From Aureimonas ureilytica (GTDB taxonomy: Bacteria; Pseudomonadota; Alphaproteobacteria; Rhizobiales; Rhizobiaceae), in contig NZ_LDQA01000021.1 in assembly GCF_001475935.1 (NCBI RefSeq), positions 124,001 to 188,000 of the forward strand: a stretch of DNA of 64,000 nt. Direction: 5' to 3'. The translations under genes and the position numbers were made by a program. Under the pieces are notes generated by a model, which saw only the letters and a list, made by a program, of their open reading frames with translations, did not search any database and was not told the origin of the DNA. Shown here in pieces: positions 1-8,890 of the stretch. The first letter of the stretch is position 1, and every line of letters begins with the position of its first letter.

Positions 1-451
1 TCGCCTCTTTCAGAAGTGCTTCCACCCGCTCGTAGGAGGCGCGCAACTTGGCCTCGGCTTCGGCCTTTTCCGCTTCGAGCCGGCGACGGTCGAGAACCTG
101 CGCGAAGGTGGATTGGAGAAGGTCGAAGAAGTCGTCGCCGATCGTCTTGACGATGTAGTCGGCCGCCCCCGCCTTGAGGGCGGCGACCGCCACGCGCCCT
201 TCCTCGGAGCCGGTGACATAGACGACGGGAGGCGGATGGGGCAGTCGGGCCATGGCGGCCAGCGTTTCCAGCCCGTCCATGCCCGGCATGTAATGATCCA
301 CGGCGACGAGATCGAACGCGCCCTCGCGGAGCCGTTCTAGGCCTTCCGTCCCGCCCGAGGCCGTTTCGATCGTATGGCCACGCCGTTCCATGGCGCGCCG
401 GACCAGACGGCACAGGCCCTCGTCGTCGTCGATATAAAGAACCCGTGCCAT
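1..451 (-). CDS. Response regulator, C-terminus cut by window edge (possible receiver-histidine kinase hybrid)
   Basis: The frame opens at an ATG at 451 and stays open to base 1, so the stop lies outside the window. Residues 1-120 are a CheY-like receiver: acidic cluster IDDDE near residue 7-11, phospho-acceptor Asp in AVDHYMPGMDG, and the Lys of YIVKT. After the receiver comes a charged helix (about 120-150, EAEKAEAEAKLRASYERVEALLKEA spacing) of the kind that leads into a HisKA_2/HWE kinase module in alphaproteobacterial hybrid proteins; the kinase itself is not in the window, so that part is inference. It starts 5 bases after the stop of the preceding response regulator and is the third gene of a kinase-regulator-regulator operon. 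Confidence is high for the receiver, low for what follows. Confidence 0.75.
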   Translation of the reverse strand, partial: MARVLYIDDDEGLCRLVRRAMERRGHTIETASGGTEGLERLREGAFDLVAVDHYMPGMDGLETLAAMARLPHPPPVVYVTGSEEGRVAVAALKAGAADYIVKTIGDDFFDLLQSTFAQVLDRRRLEAEKAEAEAKLRASYERVEALLKEA

Positions 452-456
452 GCTGG

Positions 457-912
457 TCAGATGCTTTCGCTGGTCGCTTCCGGGATCTGGATCACGGACA
501 GGAAAAGGCCGAGCTGCCGGATGGCCTGGGCGAAGCTTTCGTAATTCACGGGCTTGGTGATGTAGACATTGGCGCCCAGATCGTAGCAGCGCTGAATCTC
601 GACCTTATCGTCCGTCGTGGTCAGCACCACCACCGGCGTGCGGCGCAGCGGGCCGGCGGCATTCTCCTTCATGCGCACCAGAATGTCGGTGCCGCTCATG
701 TCGGGCAGGTTGAGGTCCAGAAGCACGAGCGCGGGATGGCCTCCCGAAGGCCCGTCGGCATCTCCCAGCAGGAAGTTCAGGGCGCTGGTTCCATCGGTGA
801 AATGGCGAATCGGATTGTGGACGCCCGCCCGGCGGATGTTCTTTTCGATGAGGCGCGCATGGCCTTCATCGTCCTCGACCATGACGATCGTAACGCTACG
901 CGGCGAGTTCAA
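457..912 (-). CDS. Single-domain response regulator (Rcp1-like)
   Basis: This 151-residue protein is a stand-alone receiver domain. It shows the acidic pocket VEDDEGH, the phospho-acceptor Asp in VLLDLNLPDMSG, Thr in VVLTTTDD and the conserved Lys in YITKPVN. The extended loop before the phosphorylation site resembles the Rcp1 class of phytochrome-partner regulators. It has no DNA-binding output domain, so it probably acts as a phosphotransfer or allosteric partner. Its ATG overlaps the stop of the upstream histidine kinase by 4 bases, so it is almost certainly co-translated with it and is probably its cognate receiver. Confidence 0.9.
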   Translation of the reverse strand: MNSPRSVTIVMVEDDEGHARLIEKNIRRAGVHNPIRHFTDGTSALNFLLGDADGPSGGHPALVLLDLNLPDMSGTDILVRMKENAAGPLRRTPVVVLTTTDDKVEIQRCYDLGANVYITKPVNYESFAQAIRQLGLFLSVIQIPEATSESI

Positions 913-2378
913 GACGCTCTAGCTCCTTCGTCCGAAAGGTCGGCCCGCATGGAAAGGCAAAATGTCGCACCGGCGTCAAGAGTTGATTCGCAAGATATTA
1001 TGCCTCCCAAACGATAAACCATCGCGCGCACATGAGCCAGCCCGATGCCTTCACCCGGCTGATCCTGCGCGCCGGAGCGGCGAAACAGGTCGAACACCCG
1101 GTCATGGTCCTTCGGGTCGATCCCGCGCCCATTGTCGGCCACCTCGAACAGGGCGCGCTCGCCTTCGCGCCGGCCGCGAATCTCGATCACCGGCGGGCGC
1201 CCGGGCTTGCGATATTTGATGGCGTTCTCGATGAGATTGGAGAAAATCTGCTCCAGACCCACCCGGTCGCTCACGAGGCTGGGCAGGGGGGACACGCGCA
1301 CTTCGCCGCCCACATCCTGCAACTTGTGCTGGGAACTGCCCACGATTCCGGCGACCAGGGCGTTCATGTCGATCGGCTCGGGCGCGAGGTTGCGCCGCCC
1401 TTCGCGCGACAGGCGCAGGATGGCGTTGATAAGGCGGTCCATCTTCTCGGTGGACGCACGGATGAAGCGGATCGACTCCGGCAGGTCCTCGCGCACGGCG
1501 AGCTTGGCGTCCTCCGATACGGGGAAGCCTTCGGTCTCCGCCCGCTCCACGAGCTCGCTCAGGGGGCGGATCGTGGCCTCCATCTCGCTCGTGAAGCCCA
1601 TCACGTTTACGAGAGGTGAGCGCAAATCGTGGCTGACGATATAGGCGAAGCGCTGGATTTCGTCGTTGGCACGCTGAAGATCGACCGTGCGCGCCTGCAC
1701 GGCTCCTTCCAGATCGTCGTTCAGCCGGGCCAACTCGCCGCTGGTGCGATGGAGCGCGCGAAGGGTGCTGCGCGTCACCCAGATCGTGCCCGCTGCCACC
1801 AGCATGAGAAGAACGGCCGCGAGAGCGATGACGCCATAGGCGATGCGCTGGCTGGCCTGCTGACGCTCGATGCGCTCTTCCAAGAGCTGACGTTCTTCCT
1901 CGGTCAGGATGCCGGCGAGTTCGCGAACCTGCTGGATCAACTGGGTCGAGCGGTCCCAGGAGAAGTCGAAACCGCTGGGCGAGGTTTCCTCGCGGCGCTG
2001 CGCCATGGATCTGCGGATCAGAATGAGATGCTCGCGACTCGCGGCCGCGAGGCGATCCAACAGATGGCTTTGGTCGGCATTGTCCCTCACCATGGCGCGC
2101 AGATCTTCCAACGCGGGGCCCATGTTGCCGGCGATACCCTCGACCGCGCGTGCGAAGCGGGCGTCAGGATCGAGCAGGAAGCCGCGCCGCGCCGTTTCGG
2201 CCTGTTCCGACAGGGTGCGAAACTGCGACAGCCCCAGCTCGACCCGCAGCGAATGCGAGACGAGCGCCGTGTTGTCGGCCACGCGCGCAATCAGCCATGT
2301 CGTCGCGCCCCCGGCGATCACGAGAAGGGCGAAGCCTGTCGCCACGGCGCCAACGGTGACGCGCGACAGGCGCCTCAC
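909..2378 (-). CDS. Sensor histidine kinase with CHASE3 extracellular domain
   Basis: A 489-residue membrane histidine kinase. An N-terminal membrane helix (about 10-32) is followed by a CHASE3-type periplasmic helical domain (about 35-170, including the [18 protein letters not shown] pattern), a second membrane helix (about 177-200), a coiled linker, a HisKA box with the phospho-acceptor His in [11 protein letters not shown], and an HATPase domain with N box [10 protein letters not shown]1 DNGRGID and G2 [13 protein letters not shown]3 domains sense unknown ligands. The gene heads an operon with two receivers and is divergent from the aldehyde dehydrogenase across 167 bases. The same extracellular domain type appears in the chemoreceptor at 39462-41489. 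Confidence 0.9.
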   Translation of the reverse strand: MRRLSRVTVGAVATGFALLVIAGGATTWLIARVADNTALVSHSLRVELGLSQFRTLSEQAETARRGFLLDPDARFARAVEGIAGNMGPALEDLRAMVRDNADQSHLLDRLAAASREHLILIRRSMAQRREETSPSGFDFSWDRSTQLIQQVRELAGILTEEERQLLEERIERQQASQRIAYGVIALAAVLLMLVAAGTIWVTRSTLRALHRTSGELARLNDDLEGAVQARTVDLQRANDEIQRFAYIVSHDLRSPLVNVMGFTSEMEATIRPLSELVERAETEGFPVSEDAKLAVREDLPESIRFIRASTEKMDRLINAILRLSREGRRNLAPEPIDMNALVAGIVGSSQHKLQDVGGEVRVSPLPSLVSDRVGLEQIFSNLIENAIKYRKPGRPPVIEIRGRREGERALFEVADNGRGIDPKDHDRVFDLFRRSGAQDQPGEGIGLAHVRAMVYRLGGIISCESTLDAGATFCLSMRADLSDEGARAS

Positions 2379-2545
2379 AAGCTTTCTCCCGGACGAGCGG
2401 AAGGGCGAGTTCGAGAGACGCGGAACGAATTCTCAGACATTTAGACCCTGTAAACGAAAACAGCGGTTCCAACCGAGATGGAAGGTCTATAGGAAAGCGC
2501 CAGTCTTTCGGAAGCGCCTGCTTCCAGCCATGGCGGAGAAATACC

Positions 2546-4129
2546 ATGACCATCCAGGGCGAACTCATCATCGGCCACACGCTGGCCAAGGGAACGGCCG
2601 GCGAGATCTTCGGCGTCGAAGCGGCCAGCGGCCAGCGCATCGAGCCAGCCTTCGGCGGCGCCACCAAGGACGATCTGGAAAAGGCCTGCCGCCTCGCCGA
2701 CGAGGCCTTCGACACCTATCGCGAAACCAGCCTCGAGGATCGCGCCCGCTTCCTTGAAGCCATCGCGGACGAGATCCTGGCGCTGGGCGACGAACTGGTC
2801 GAGCGCTGCTGCCAGGAAAGCGGCCTGCCGCGCCCCCGCGTCGAAGGCGAGCGCGGCCGCACGATGGGCCAGCTTCGCATGTTCGCGGGTGTGTTGCGCG
2901 ATGGCGGCTTCCTCGACGCGCGCGTCGATCCGGCTATGCCCGAGCGCCAGCCCCTGCCGCGCCCGGACCTGCGCCTGCGCAACGTGCCGCTTGGGCCCGT
3001 CGCCGTGTTCGGCGCGTCCAACTTCCCGCTCGCCTTCTCGGTCGCCGGCGGTGACACGGCCTCGGCGCTCGCCGCCGGCTGCCCCGTCGTGGTGAAGGCG
3101 CATTCGGCCCATCCCGGCACGTCGGAACTCGTCGGCCGCGCCGTTCTGGCTGCGGCCCAGCGCTGCAACATGCCCGAGGGCGTGTTCTCGCTTCTGTTCG
3201 ACGCCAGCCGCCAGATCGGCCAGGGCCTCGTCGCCGACCACCGCATCAAGGCCGTTGGTTTCACCGGCTCGCGCAGTGGCGGCACGGCGCTGATGCAGAT
3301 CGCGGCCGCCCGCCCCGAGCCGATCCCGGTCTATGCCGAGATGAGCTCGATCAACCCGGTGATCCTCTTCCCCGGCGCGCTGGCCGCGCGGGCCGAGGCG
3401 ATCGCCAAGGGCTTCGTCGCGTCGCTGACGCTCGGCGCCGGCCAATTCTGCACCAATCCGGGCCTCATCCTCGCCGTGGAAGGCGAGGGGCTGAAGACGT
3501 TCGAGGCCGCCGCCGCCAAGGCGCTGGCCGAGACCTCGGCCGCCGTCATGCTGACGCCCGGCATCTGCAAGTCCTATGCGGGCGGCGTCGCCAAGCTCGC
3601 CGGCCATGCCAAGGTCGAGACGCTCGGCCGGGGCCAGGAAGGCGGCGAGTTGCGCGGCCAGTCGGCGCTCTTCGCGGTCTCGGCTGAAGATTTCCTCTCC
3701 GACGCGCATCTGCAGGAAGAGGTGTTCGGCTCCTCCTCGCTCGTCGTGCGCTGCCGCGACGAGGCGGAACTCGCCAAGGTGATCCAGGGTCTGGAAGGCC
3801 AGCTCACCGCCGCGATCCACATCGCCGACTCCGACCACGCGGCGGCGCGCAAGCTCCTGCCGCTTCTGGAAAAGCGCGCGGGCCGCATCCTCGTCAACGG
3901 CTTCGGCACGGGCGTCGAGGTCTCTCACGCCATGGTCCATGGCGGGCCTTATCCGTCCACGGCCGATGGCCGCTCGACCTCGGTCGGCTCCAAGGCGATC
4001 GAGCGCTTCCTGCGCCCCGTTTCCTATCAGGACCTGCCGGACGCGCTCCTGCCCGACGCGCTCAAGGACGCGAACCCGCTGAAGCTCTGGCGTCGCCAGG
4101 ACGGCAAGCTCGTCGCGCCGAACAGCTGA
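2546..4129 (+). CDS. Aldehyde dehydrogenase (NADP+), 2,5-dioxovalerate / alpha-ketoglutarate semialdehyde dehydrogenase type
   Basis: This 527-residue protein has all core aldehyde dehydrogenase signatures: catalytic Cys302 in [10 protein letters not shown], Glu265 in VYAEMSS, the cofactor-binding FTGSRSGG stretch and the substrate-fold motif [11 protein letters not shown]. Length and these motifs fit the family that oxidises 2,5-dioxopentanoate to 2-oxoglutarate in non-phosphorylative pentose, hexarate or hydroxyproline catabolism. No other gene of such a pathway is nearby, so the physiological substrate is uncertain. A good ribosome site (GGAG) precedes the ATG by 8 bases. The following glycosyltransferase begins 5 bases after its stop but probably has an unrelated function. 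Confidence 0.88.
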   Translation: MTIQGELIIGHTLAKGTAGEIFGVEAASGQRIEPAFGGATKDDLEKACRLADEAFDTYRETSLEDRARFLEAIADEILALGDELVERCCQESGLPRPRVEGERGRTMGQLRMFAGVLRDGGFLDARVDPAMPERQPLPRPDLRLRNVPLGPVAVFGASNFPLAFSVAGGDTASALAAGCPVVVKAHSAHPGTSELVGRAVLAAAQRCNMPEGVFSLLFDASRQIGQGLVADHRIKAVGFTGSRSGGTALMQIAAARPEPIPVYAEMSSINPVILFPGALAARAEAIAKGFVASLTLGAGQFCTNPGLILAVEGEGLKTFEAAAAKALAETSAAVMLTPGICKSYAGGVAKLAGHAKVETLGRGQEGGELRGQSALFAVSAEDFLSDAHLQEEVFGSSSLVVRCRDEAELAKVIQGLEGQLTAAIHIADSDHAAARKLLPLLEKRAGRILVNGFGTGVEVSHAMVHGGPYPSTADGRSTSVGSKAIERFLRPVSYQDLPDALLPDALKDANPLKLWRRQDGKLVAPNS

Positions 4130-4134
4130 TACGC

Positions 4135-5301
4135 ATGACCGATCTCCAGCCGGTGCAGCCGTTCCGGCTGGAAACGCTTGGGAGCCATGAGGCTCTCACC
4201 CGTGTCGCCCTCCATCGGGGCGGCACGTTCGATGGGGCGGGGGCCGTCGCCATTCTTCCCGCGCGGGACGAGGCGGAGCGGATCGACGCCACCTTGCGCG
4301 CGCTGATGGCCGAGCTTGCGCCGGGCGAAGGCGTCGTCCTCGTGGTCAATGGTTCGACCGACGACACGCTGGCGCGCGCGCTGGCCCTGTTCGAAGCCGG
4401 CGACGCACCGTTTCTCCTTCTCGACGTGAACTGGCAGCCCGGCCGAGGCTCGGCCCCGCTCGCCCGGCGTCTGGCGCTGGACCTCGCCTTCGAACTGTCG
4501 CCACACGCCCATCTCTTCTCGATCGACGCCGATACCGTGGTTCAGCCCGGCTGGCGCGCGGCCTACGAAGCGGAATTCACCGGCGGCGCGGCGCTCGTCT
4601 GCGGGGCCATCGGCTTCGACCCGGCGGAAGCCGCGCTCCTGCCGCCGACCGACGAGGCGGCGGAAACGGTGCTGCGCGAATACCGCGCCGCTTCGCGCGA
4701 GATCGACGCCCGGCTCGACCCCGATCCGCTCAATCCTTGGCCGCATCACGGCAATATCGGCGGCGCGAATTTCGGCCTGCGCGCGGGTGTCTATGGTGCG
4801 GTCGGCGGCCTGCCCGTCACCAGCTTCGGCGAGGACCGCGCGCTCTTGCGCCGCGTGCGCGCGCTCGGGCTGCCCGTGCGGTTCAGCGAGGGACCGCTGG
4901 TCTGGACCTCCTGCCGGCTCGACGGCCGGGCGCGGGGCGGCCTGTCGGACGAGCTGAAGCGCTCGCGCAACGAGGCCGACCCATTGGTGGACGAAGCGCT
5001 GGAGCCGGCCGACGTGCTGGAGCGCCGCATCCGCGCGCGGCTGGCTTTCTCACGGGCCGGCTCGGCGCAAGCGCGCGGAGACGTTCTGTCGGCGCTCGGC
5101 CTGACCGAGGCCGAGATCGAGGCTGTCGAAGTAGAAGCCACGCCCGGCGAAGCCTGGACCCTCGTGGAAGAACTCAGTCCCTTGTTGAAGCGCGAGCGCC
5201 TGCGGCGCTCGCAGCTGGCCACTGAGCTGCCCGCTCTTCTCAAGCTTCTCCAGGCGGTGCGCGAAAGCGCAGCAAGTCCAGCCGGTAGCGATCCCGCCTG
5301 A
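4135..5301 (+). CDS. Glycosyltransferase family 2 protein
   Basis: A 388-residue soluble GT-A-type transferase. The N-terminal half has the nucleotide-sugar fold: AILPARDEAERI as first beta strand, VVLVVNGSTDDT, then the metal-binding motif FSIDADTVV around residue 125-133. A later GEDRALLRRVRALG stretch matches the acceptor-side region of GT2 enzymes. The C-terminal 120 residues are helical and of unknown role. It begins 5 bases after the aldehyde dehydrogenase with no clear ribosome site, suggesting coupled translation. Its 3' end overlaps the convergent PIG-L/methyltransferase gene by 62 bases. Neighbouring genes suggest it takes part in synthesis of a modified glycan; donor and acceptor are unknown. 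Confidence 0.85.
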   Translation: MTDLQPVQPFRLETLGSHEALTRVALHRGGTFDGAGAVAILPARDEAERIDATLRALMAELAPGEGVVLVVNGSTDDTLARALALFEAGDAPFLLLDVNWQPGRGSAPLARRLALDLAFELSPHAHLFSIDADTVVQPGWRAAYEAEFTGGAALVCGAIGFDPAEAALLPPTDEAAETVLREYRAASREIDARLDPDPLNPWPHHGNIGGANFGLRAGVYGAVGGLPVTSFGEDRALLRRVRALGLPVRFSEGPLVWTSCRLDGRARGGLSDELKRSRNEADPLVDEALEPADVLERRIRARLAFSRAGSAQARGDVLSALGLTEAEIEAVEVEATPGEAWTLVEELSPLLKRERLRRSQLATELPALLKLLQAVRESAASPAGSDPA

Positions 5302-6565
5302 TCGAGCGCTCCAGCGTCAGCTTTTCGGCCGCGACCATGCGCAGGAAGTCCGCCGCGTCGTCGCCCGACAGCGGCGTGTCGGTGGGGCCGAGATAGTTGA
5401 CCAGAAGCAGTCCCGCGCCCGGCCGCGACTTGCGGCAGGCGCGAGAGAGCAGCGTCTCGATCTCCGGCTCGGTCAGGAAATAGAGCATTTCCGAGAGGAC
5501 GAGCAGGTCGAAAGGCAGATCGGGGAAGTCGTCCGGCATTCGCCCGACATGGAACTCCAGCCGTCCCGGCGCGCCATGGCGCGCGTTCGCGCGCGCGACG
5601 ATGTTGGGGTCGAGGTCGAAGCCGGTGACCGCAGAGAAGCGGGTGGCGAGCGCGGCCGAGAGATGACCCTCGCCGCAGCCGATCTCGATGGCTTGGCCCC
5701 GCCAGTCGTCGCCGAGGAAATGGATCACGTCCTCGCGCTTCTCGATCTCGTAGGCGCTGTCGCGCGCGCCCCAGGGGTCGTTGTCGCCGCGATAGAGCGT
5801 CTCGAAATGCTCCGCACCCGGCGGCGTACCCGGCCTCATGTGCCAGAACACACATTCGAACGGGCCTTGATGATGCCGCAGGAACCAGTCGGGCAGGGCG
5901 AAGCCTTCCGGGGCGTCCGTCACGATGCCCCCCATCTGGGTTTCATGCCGGGCGATGGCGCGCGCCTTTTCCACGATCGGCGTCTCCACGCGGAACGGAT
6001 GCAACCCCTCGACATCCACCTCCTTGTCCTCGGGGTGACGCAGCGACCAGACGGGATAGGACAGAAGCCGGATATGGGGGCGCAGCCGATGCACGGCCTC
6101 CGCCAGGAGCGCGGCGGCTTCATGGTCCGGGTGCGGGTCGAAAAGCACGGTGGAGGCGAGCGCCGTCGCGCCTGTTCGGTCGCAGAGCGCCGCGACCTTT
6201 TCCGCCGCGCCCGCGAAATCGTCGTGCCAGCGGGATGCGCCGTCGGGGAGGGCGAGGCGCAGCATCTCGGCGGTTTCGCAGCCCAGTTCCGCCATGGCGA
6301 GCGCCTGTTCCTCGCGCCGGCGCGCGGCCAGGCGTTCGGGCGGCCATTCGGCCGAGCCCCGATGCGAGCCCTCGCCATCGGTCAGCGCGACGAGGCCAAC
6401 CGCGCGTCCCGCCTGCGCGGCGGCCAGAAGCAGGCCGGACGCGCCGAGTGCCTCGTCGTCCGGGTGCGGCGCAATGACCACCAGCCCGCCCGCGCCGATC
6501 AGGAGCAGCGGGTCCACGACGGGGGCCACATCGTGGCGGGCGCACCAGTCGCCGTAGCGGCTCAT
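5240..6565 (-). CDS. Bifunctional PIG-L family deacetylase / class I SAM-dependent methyltransferase
   Basis: A 441-residue two-domain protein. Residues 1-230 are a PIG-L/LmbE deacetylase with the zinc motif PHPDDE (33-38) and the second metal His in FDPHPDHEAA; this family removes acetyl groups from N-acetylglucosamine-type amines. Residues 250-441 are a Rossmann methyltransferase with SAM motif AIEIGCGEGHLS near 290 and an acidic FDLDPNI end of strand 2, resembling NodS-type enzymes. The ATG at 6565 was chosen because it overlaps the stop of the upstream flavoprotein gene (ATGA) and starts the conserved domain; the open frame continues upstream without similarity. Deacetylation followed by methylation of the freed amine is a natural guess for the fusion but is inference. 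Confidence 0.87.
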   Translation of the reverse strand: MSRYGDWCARHDVAPVVDPLLLIGAGGLVVIAPHPDDEALGASGLLLAAAQAGRAVGLVALTDGEGSHRGSAEWPPERLAARRREEQALAMAELGCETAEMLRLALPDGASRWHDDFAGAAEKVAALCDRTGATALASTVLFDPHPDHEAAALLAEAVHRLRPHIRLLSYPVWSLRHPEDKEVDVEGLHPFRVETPIVEKARAIARHETQMGGIVTDAPEGFALPDWFLRHHQGPFECVFWHMRPGTPPGAEHFETLYRGDNDPWGARDSAYEIEKREDVIHFLGDDWRGQAIEIGCGEGHLSAALATRFSAVTGFDLDPNIVARANARHGAPGRLEFHVGRMPDDFPDLPFDLLVLSEMLYFLTEPEIETLLSRACRKSRPGAGLLLVNYLGPTDTPLSGDDAADFLRMVAAEKLTLERSIRRDRYRLDLLRFRAPPGEA

Positions 6566-7665
6566 CCGAAAATCTCCGGCAGTCGCGCCGCCAGCCGGCG
6601 CGCATGATCCAACAGCGCGGCATCCGGATTGGCCTGCCGCAGATAGGTTGATAGGTCGCGGATCGGGCGCGCCAAGGGATGGTCTTCCGCAAAGGCCGAA
6701 AGTCCGAGGCCGCGTTCGGCCAGCGCGATCACGGCCAGCCCCGCCGATTCCACCCGCAGCCGCGCGAAAACCGCGAGCGAGGCGGCAAGCTCGGCCTCCT
6801 CTCCGCCCTCCACCGCGCGCGCCGCCGCCTCGACCTGAAGCCGCGCGTCCCGCGCCGCCAGAATGGCTTCGCCGACCCGCGCGCTCTGGAGCGGGTGATC
6901 GAGCCGCCCCGTCTCGCGCAGACCATCCGCCAGCCCGCGCACGATCCGCTCGATCGCGCCGAGCTGCACCGCCGCGCAACGCCAGATGCCGCCCATGAAG
7001 AAGGGCTCGCGGCGATAGTCGTCCGGCCCGCCGAGACGCGCCGAGACGGGAATCTCTAGGCCGTCGAACCGGAACGTGCCCGAGCGCGAGGCGCGCATTC
7101 CGCGCATATTCCAGCTGGAGAAGTCCAGGCGGGAGGGCTCGTCCACATCGATCAGGAGAAGCTGAAGCCGCCCGTCCGCCTCCGTCACCGGAACCAGCGC
7201 CAGCGAAACCCAGCCGAGGCCGGAGGCGTAGCGCTTCGCCCCGGTCAGCCGCAGGCGGTCGCCCTCGATAGGCTCGACCGCAAAGGGCGGACTGCCATCC
7301 GCACCCCAGACGCCAAGCAGCGCGCCGCGCTCGACCCGTGCCCGCACCATCGCCTTCTGATCCGCCCGGCCGAACAGCGCAACGAGTTGCAGCGCGTTGG
7401 CATGGCCCTCGAACAGACGACCGAGGCTGAGATCGACGCTGCCGAGCGCCACGAAGAAGGGCAGCGAGCGCGCGGCCGGGTAGGCATAGGCAAAGCCTGA
7501 CCCTTCGGGGCGCATGGGCGCGGCGAGGCAACCATGCCGGCGCAGGGCCTCCAGTTCGGCCGTGAGATCGGCCTCGTGCCCGTCCGCCCGCGCGGCGGCG
7601 AGAAGCGCGATCTCCGCGAGCGCGCGGAAGGATCCGTCGATGATCTCGCTCGAAAGCTCTTCCAT
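6562..7665 (-). CDS. Acyl-CoA dehydrogenase-like flavoprotein
   Basis: A 367-residue protein with the layout of acyl-CoA dehydrogenases: helical N-terminal domain (1-100), beta middle domain with LLGVWGADGSPP and the TGAKRYASGLGW motif that lines the flavin, and a C-terminal four-helix bundle. It is shorter than fatty-acid-oxidation members (about 380-400) and I cannot place the catalytic Glu, so the substrate may not be an acyl-CoA; relatives act on carrier-bound or sugar-linked substrates. The ATG at 7665 was chosen because the 67 upstream in-frame residues are low complexity. It overlaps the PIG-L/methyltransferase start by 4 bases, forming a two-gene operon. Confidence 0.78.
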   Translation of the reverse strand: MEELSSEIIDGSFRALAEIALLAAARADGHEADLTAELEALRRHGCLAAPMRPEGSGFAYAYPAARSLPFFVALGSVDLSLGRLFEGHANALQLVALFGRADQKAMVRARVERGALLGVWGADGSPPFAVEPIEGDRLRLTGAKRYASGLGWVSLALVPVTEADGRLQLLLIDVDEPSRLDFSSWNMRGMRASRSGTFRFDGLEIPVSARLGGPDDYRREPFFMGGIWRCAAVQLGAIERIVRGLADGLRETGRLDHPLQSARVGEAILAARDARLQVEAAARAVEGGEEAELAASLAVFARLRVESAGLAVIALAERGLGLSAFAEDHPLARPIRDLSTYLRQANPDAALLDHARRLAARLPEIFG

Positions 7666-7873
7666 GGCCGTGAACTCATCTGGTTGGCGCTGACGTCGGA
7701 TGTCGCGCGTCTCGTGATGGACGGGCGAGGTGCCGTCACTGTCTCCGTTTCCCGGAGCCGTGTGCCGGCGCTCGGCGCCCGCGCGGTTGGAGGCGCTGGT
7801 CGACACGGAGTTTGGATCGCTCAAGAAACCTTCGGACAGCCACCGCGATGGACAGCGCCTCACCATGAGCTAG

Positions 7874-8890
7874 ATGCCGCACGGCAATCGCATAGGACTC
7901 ATTTGGATGGCCGGGAAACGACATTCGGAGCACCGGGCGGGCGTTTCGCGCTGTTTCCTGTGCGGCGCACGGCTTTGGGACGCGGCCGGGCGCGATCTGT
8001 CCTGGGGCGAGCTGGTGCGTCCTTTCGCGTTCGCCTGCGGGTCCTGCGGGCTCTTGGTGGATGATCCGGCGGCCGGCGCACCAAGCCTCGCGCATCTCGG
8101 CCGGGCGCTGAAGCCGGGGCTCATCGCGTGTGAGCCCGACGCGACCTACGGGTTTGATGCCTATACGCTACGCTCGGCTGCCACGCTGCACGGGCTCTGG
8201 GCCGAGCCGATGGGCGAAGCGCAGGCCGAGGCGCTGCGCCAACCCCATTCGCCGCTCCCCGGCGCGGCGCATTTGCGCGCGCTCACCGACGGGCCGTCCG
8301 CACCGATCAGCCTCGCCATCCTCTGCCGCGCGGCCGAGCGCGAGGCCGCGCTGGGCTTGGCCCAAACCGCCCGCCTCTGGTGCGACGATGTGGTGATCCT
8401 GCTCGATGGCGAAGGGGCGGGGGAGGACGGCCCCGGCTTACGCCTGCGCCATCGTCCGCTCGCCGGCCATTTCGCTGCCCAGCGCAACGCCGCGCAGGAC
8501 ATGGCGCGCCATGAGTGGGTGCTGCAACTCGACGCCGACGAGACGCTGGAGGAGGGCGTGGCCGAGGCGCTGCCCTATCTCCTGGGGGCGGCCGGGCCAG
8601 ATGTGGTCTCGATCGGCCTGCGGCGCGCCAATCGCGTGGACGGCGTCCTGTCCGACCTCTTTCCCGACACGCAATATCGGCTGAACCGGCGCTTCGTGCG
8701 CTACGAGAACCCCGTGCACGAGCGTCCGGCACGCCCCTGGCAGCGGAGCCTTCTGTTTCTGGGCGGCGGCATCCGGCATCATCTCGGGCGCGCCCATGTG
8801 GAAGCACGCTCCCACCGCTACGAGGCGATGAACCCCGGCGGCGGGCGCTTGTTCGAAGAGAGCGAGCTTCTGCGCCCCTACGAGGCCTGA
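7874..8890 (+). CDS. Glycosyltransferase family 2-like protein with N-terminal zinc-ribbon-like cysteines
   Basis: A 338-residue protein. The first part carries two CxxC pairs (C27/C30 and C55/C58), which look like a zinc ribbon. From about residue 133 a GT2 fold follows: APISLAILCRAAE, a strand ending VVILLDG, AAQRNAAQDMARHEWVLQLDADE with the DxD-type metal motif (LDADE), and a C-terminal RRFVRYENPVHERP segment typical of this transferase class. It is divergent from the flavoprotein operon across about 200 bases and overlaps the convergent GT4 by 13 bases. Role inferred: a sugar transfer in the same glycan pathway. Confidence 0.78.
   Translation: MPHGNRIGLIWMAGKRHSEHRAGVSRCFLCGARLWDAAGRDLSWGELVRPFAFACGSCGLLVDDPAAGAPSLAHLGRALKPGLIACEPDATYGFDAYTLRSAATLHGLWAEPMGEAQAEALRQPHSPLPGAAHLRALTDGPSAPISLAILCRAAEREAALGLAQTARLWCDDVVILLDGEGAGEDGPGLRLRHRPLAGHFAAQRNAAQDMARHEWVLQLDADETLEEGVAEALPYLLGAAGPDVVSIGLRRANRVDGVLSDLFPDTQYRLNRRFVRYENPVHERPARPWQRSLLFLGGGIRHHLGRAHVEARSHRYEAMNPGGGRLFEESELLRPYEA

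Noticed and set aside
2441-3940. 499-codon frame antisense to the aldehyde dehydrogenase
   Set aside because: The plus-strand frame is a clear dehydrogenase with catalytic residues; the antisense frame is a GC-rich shadow.
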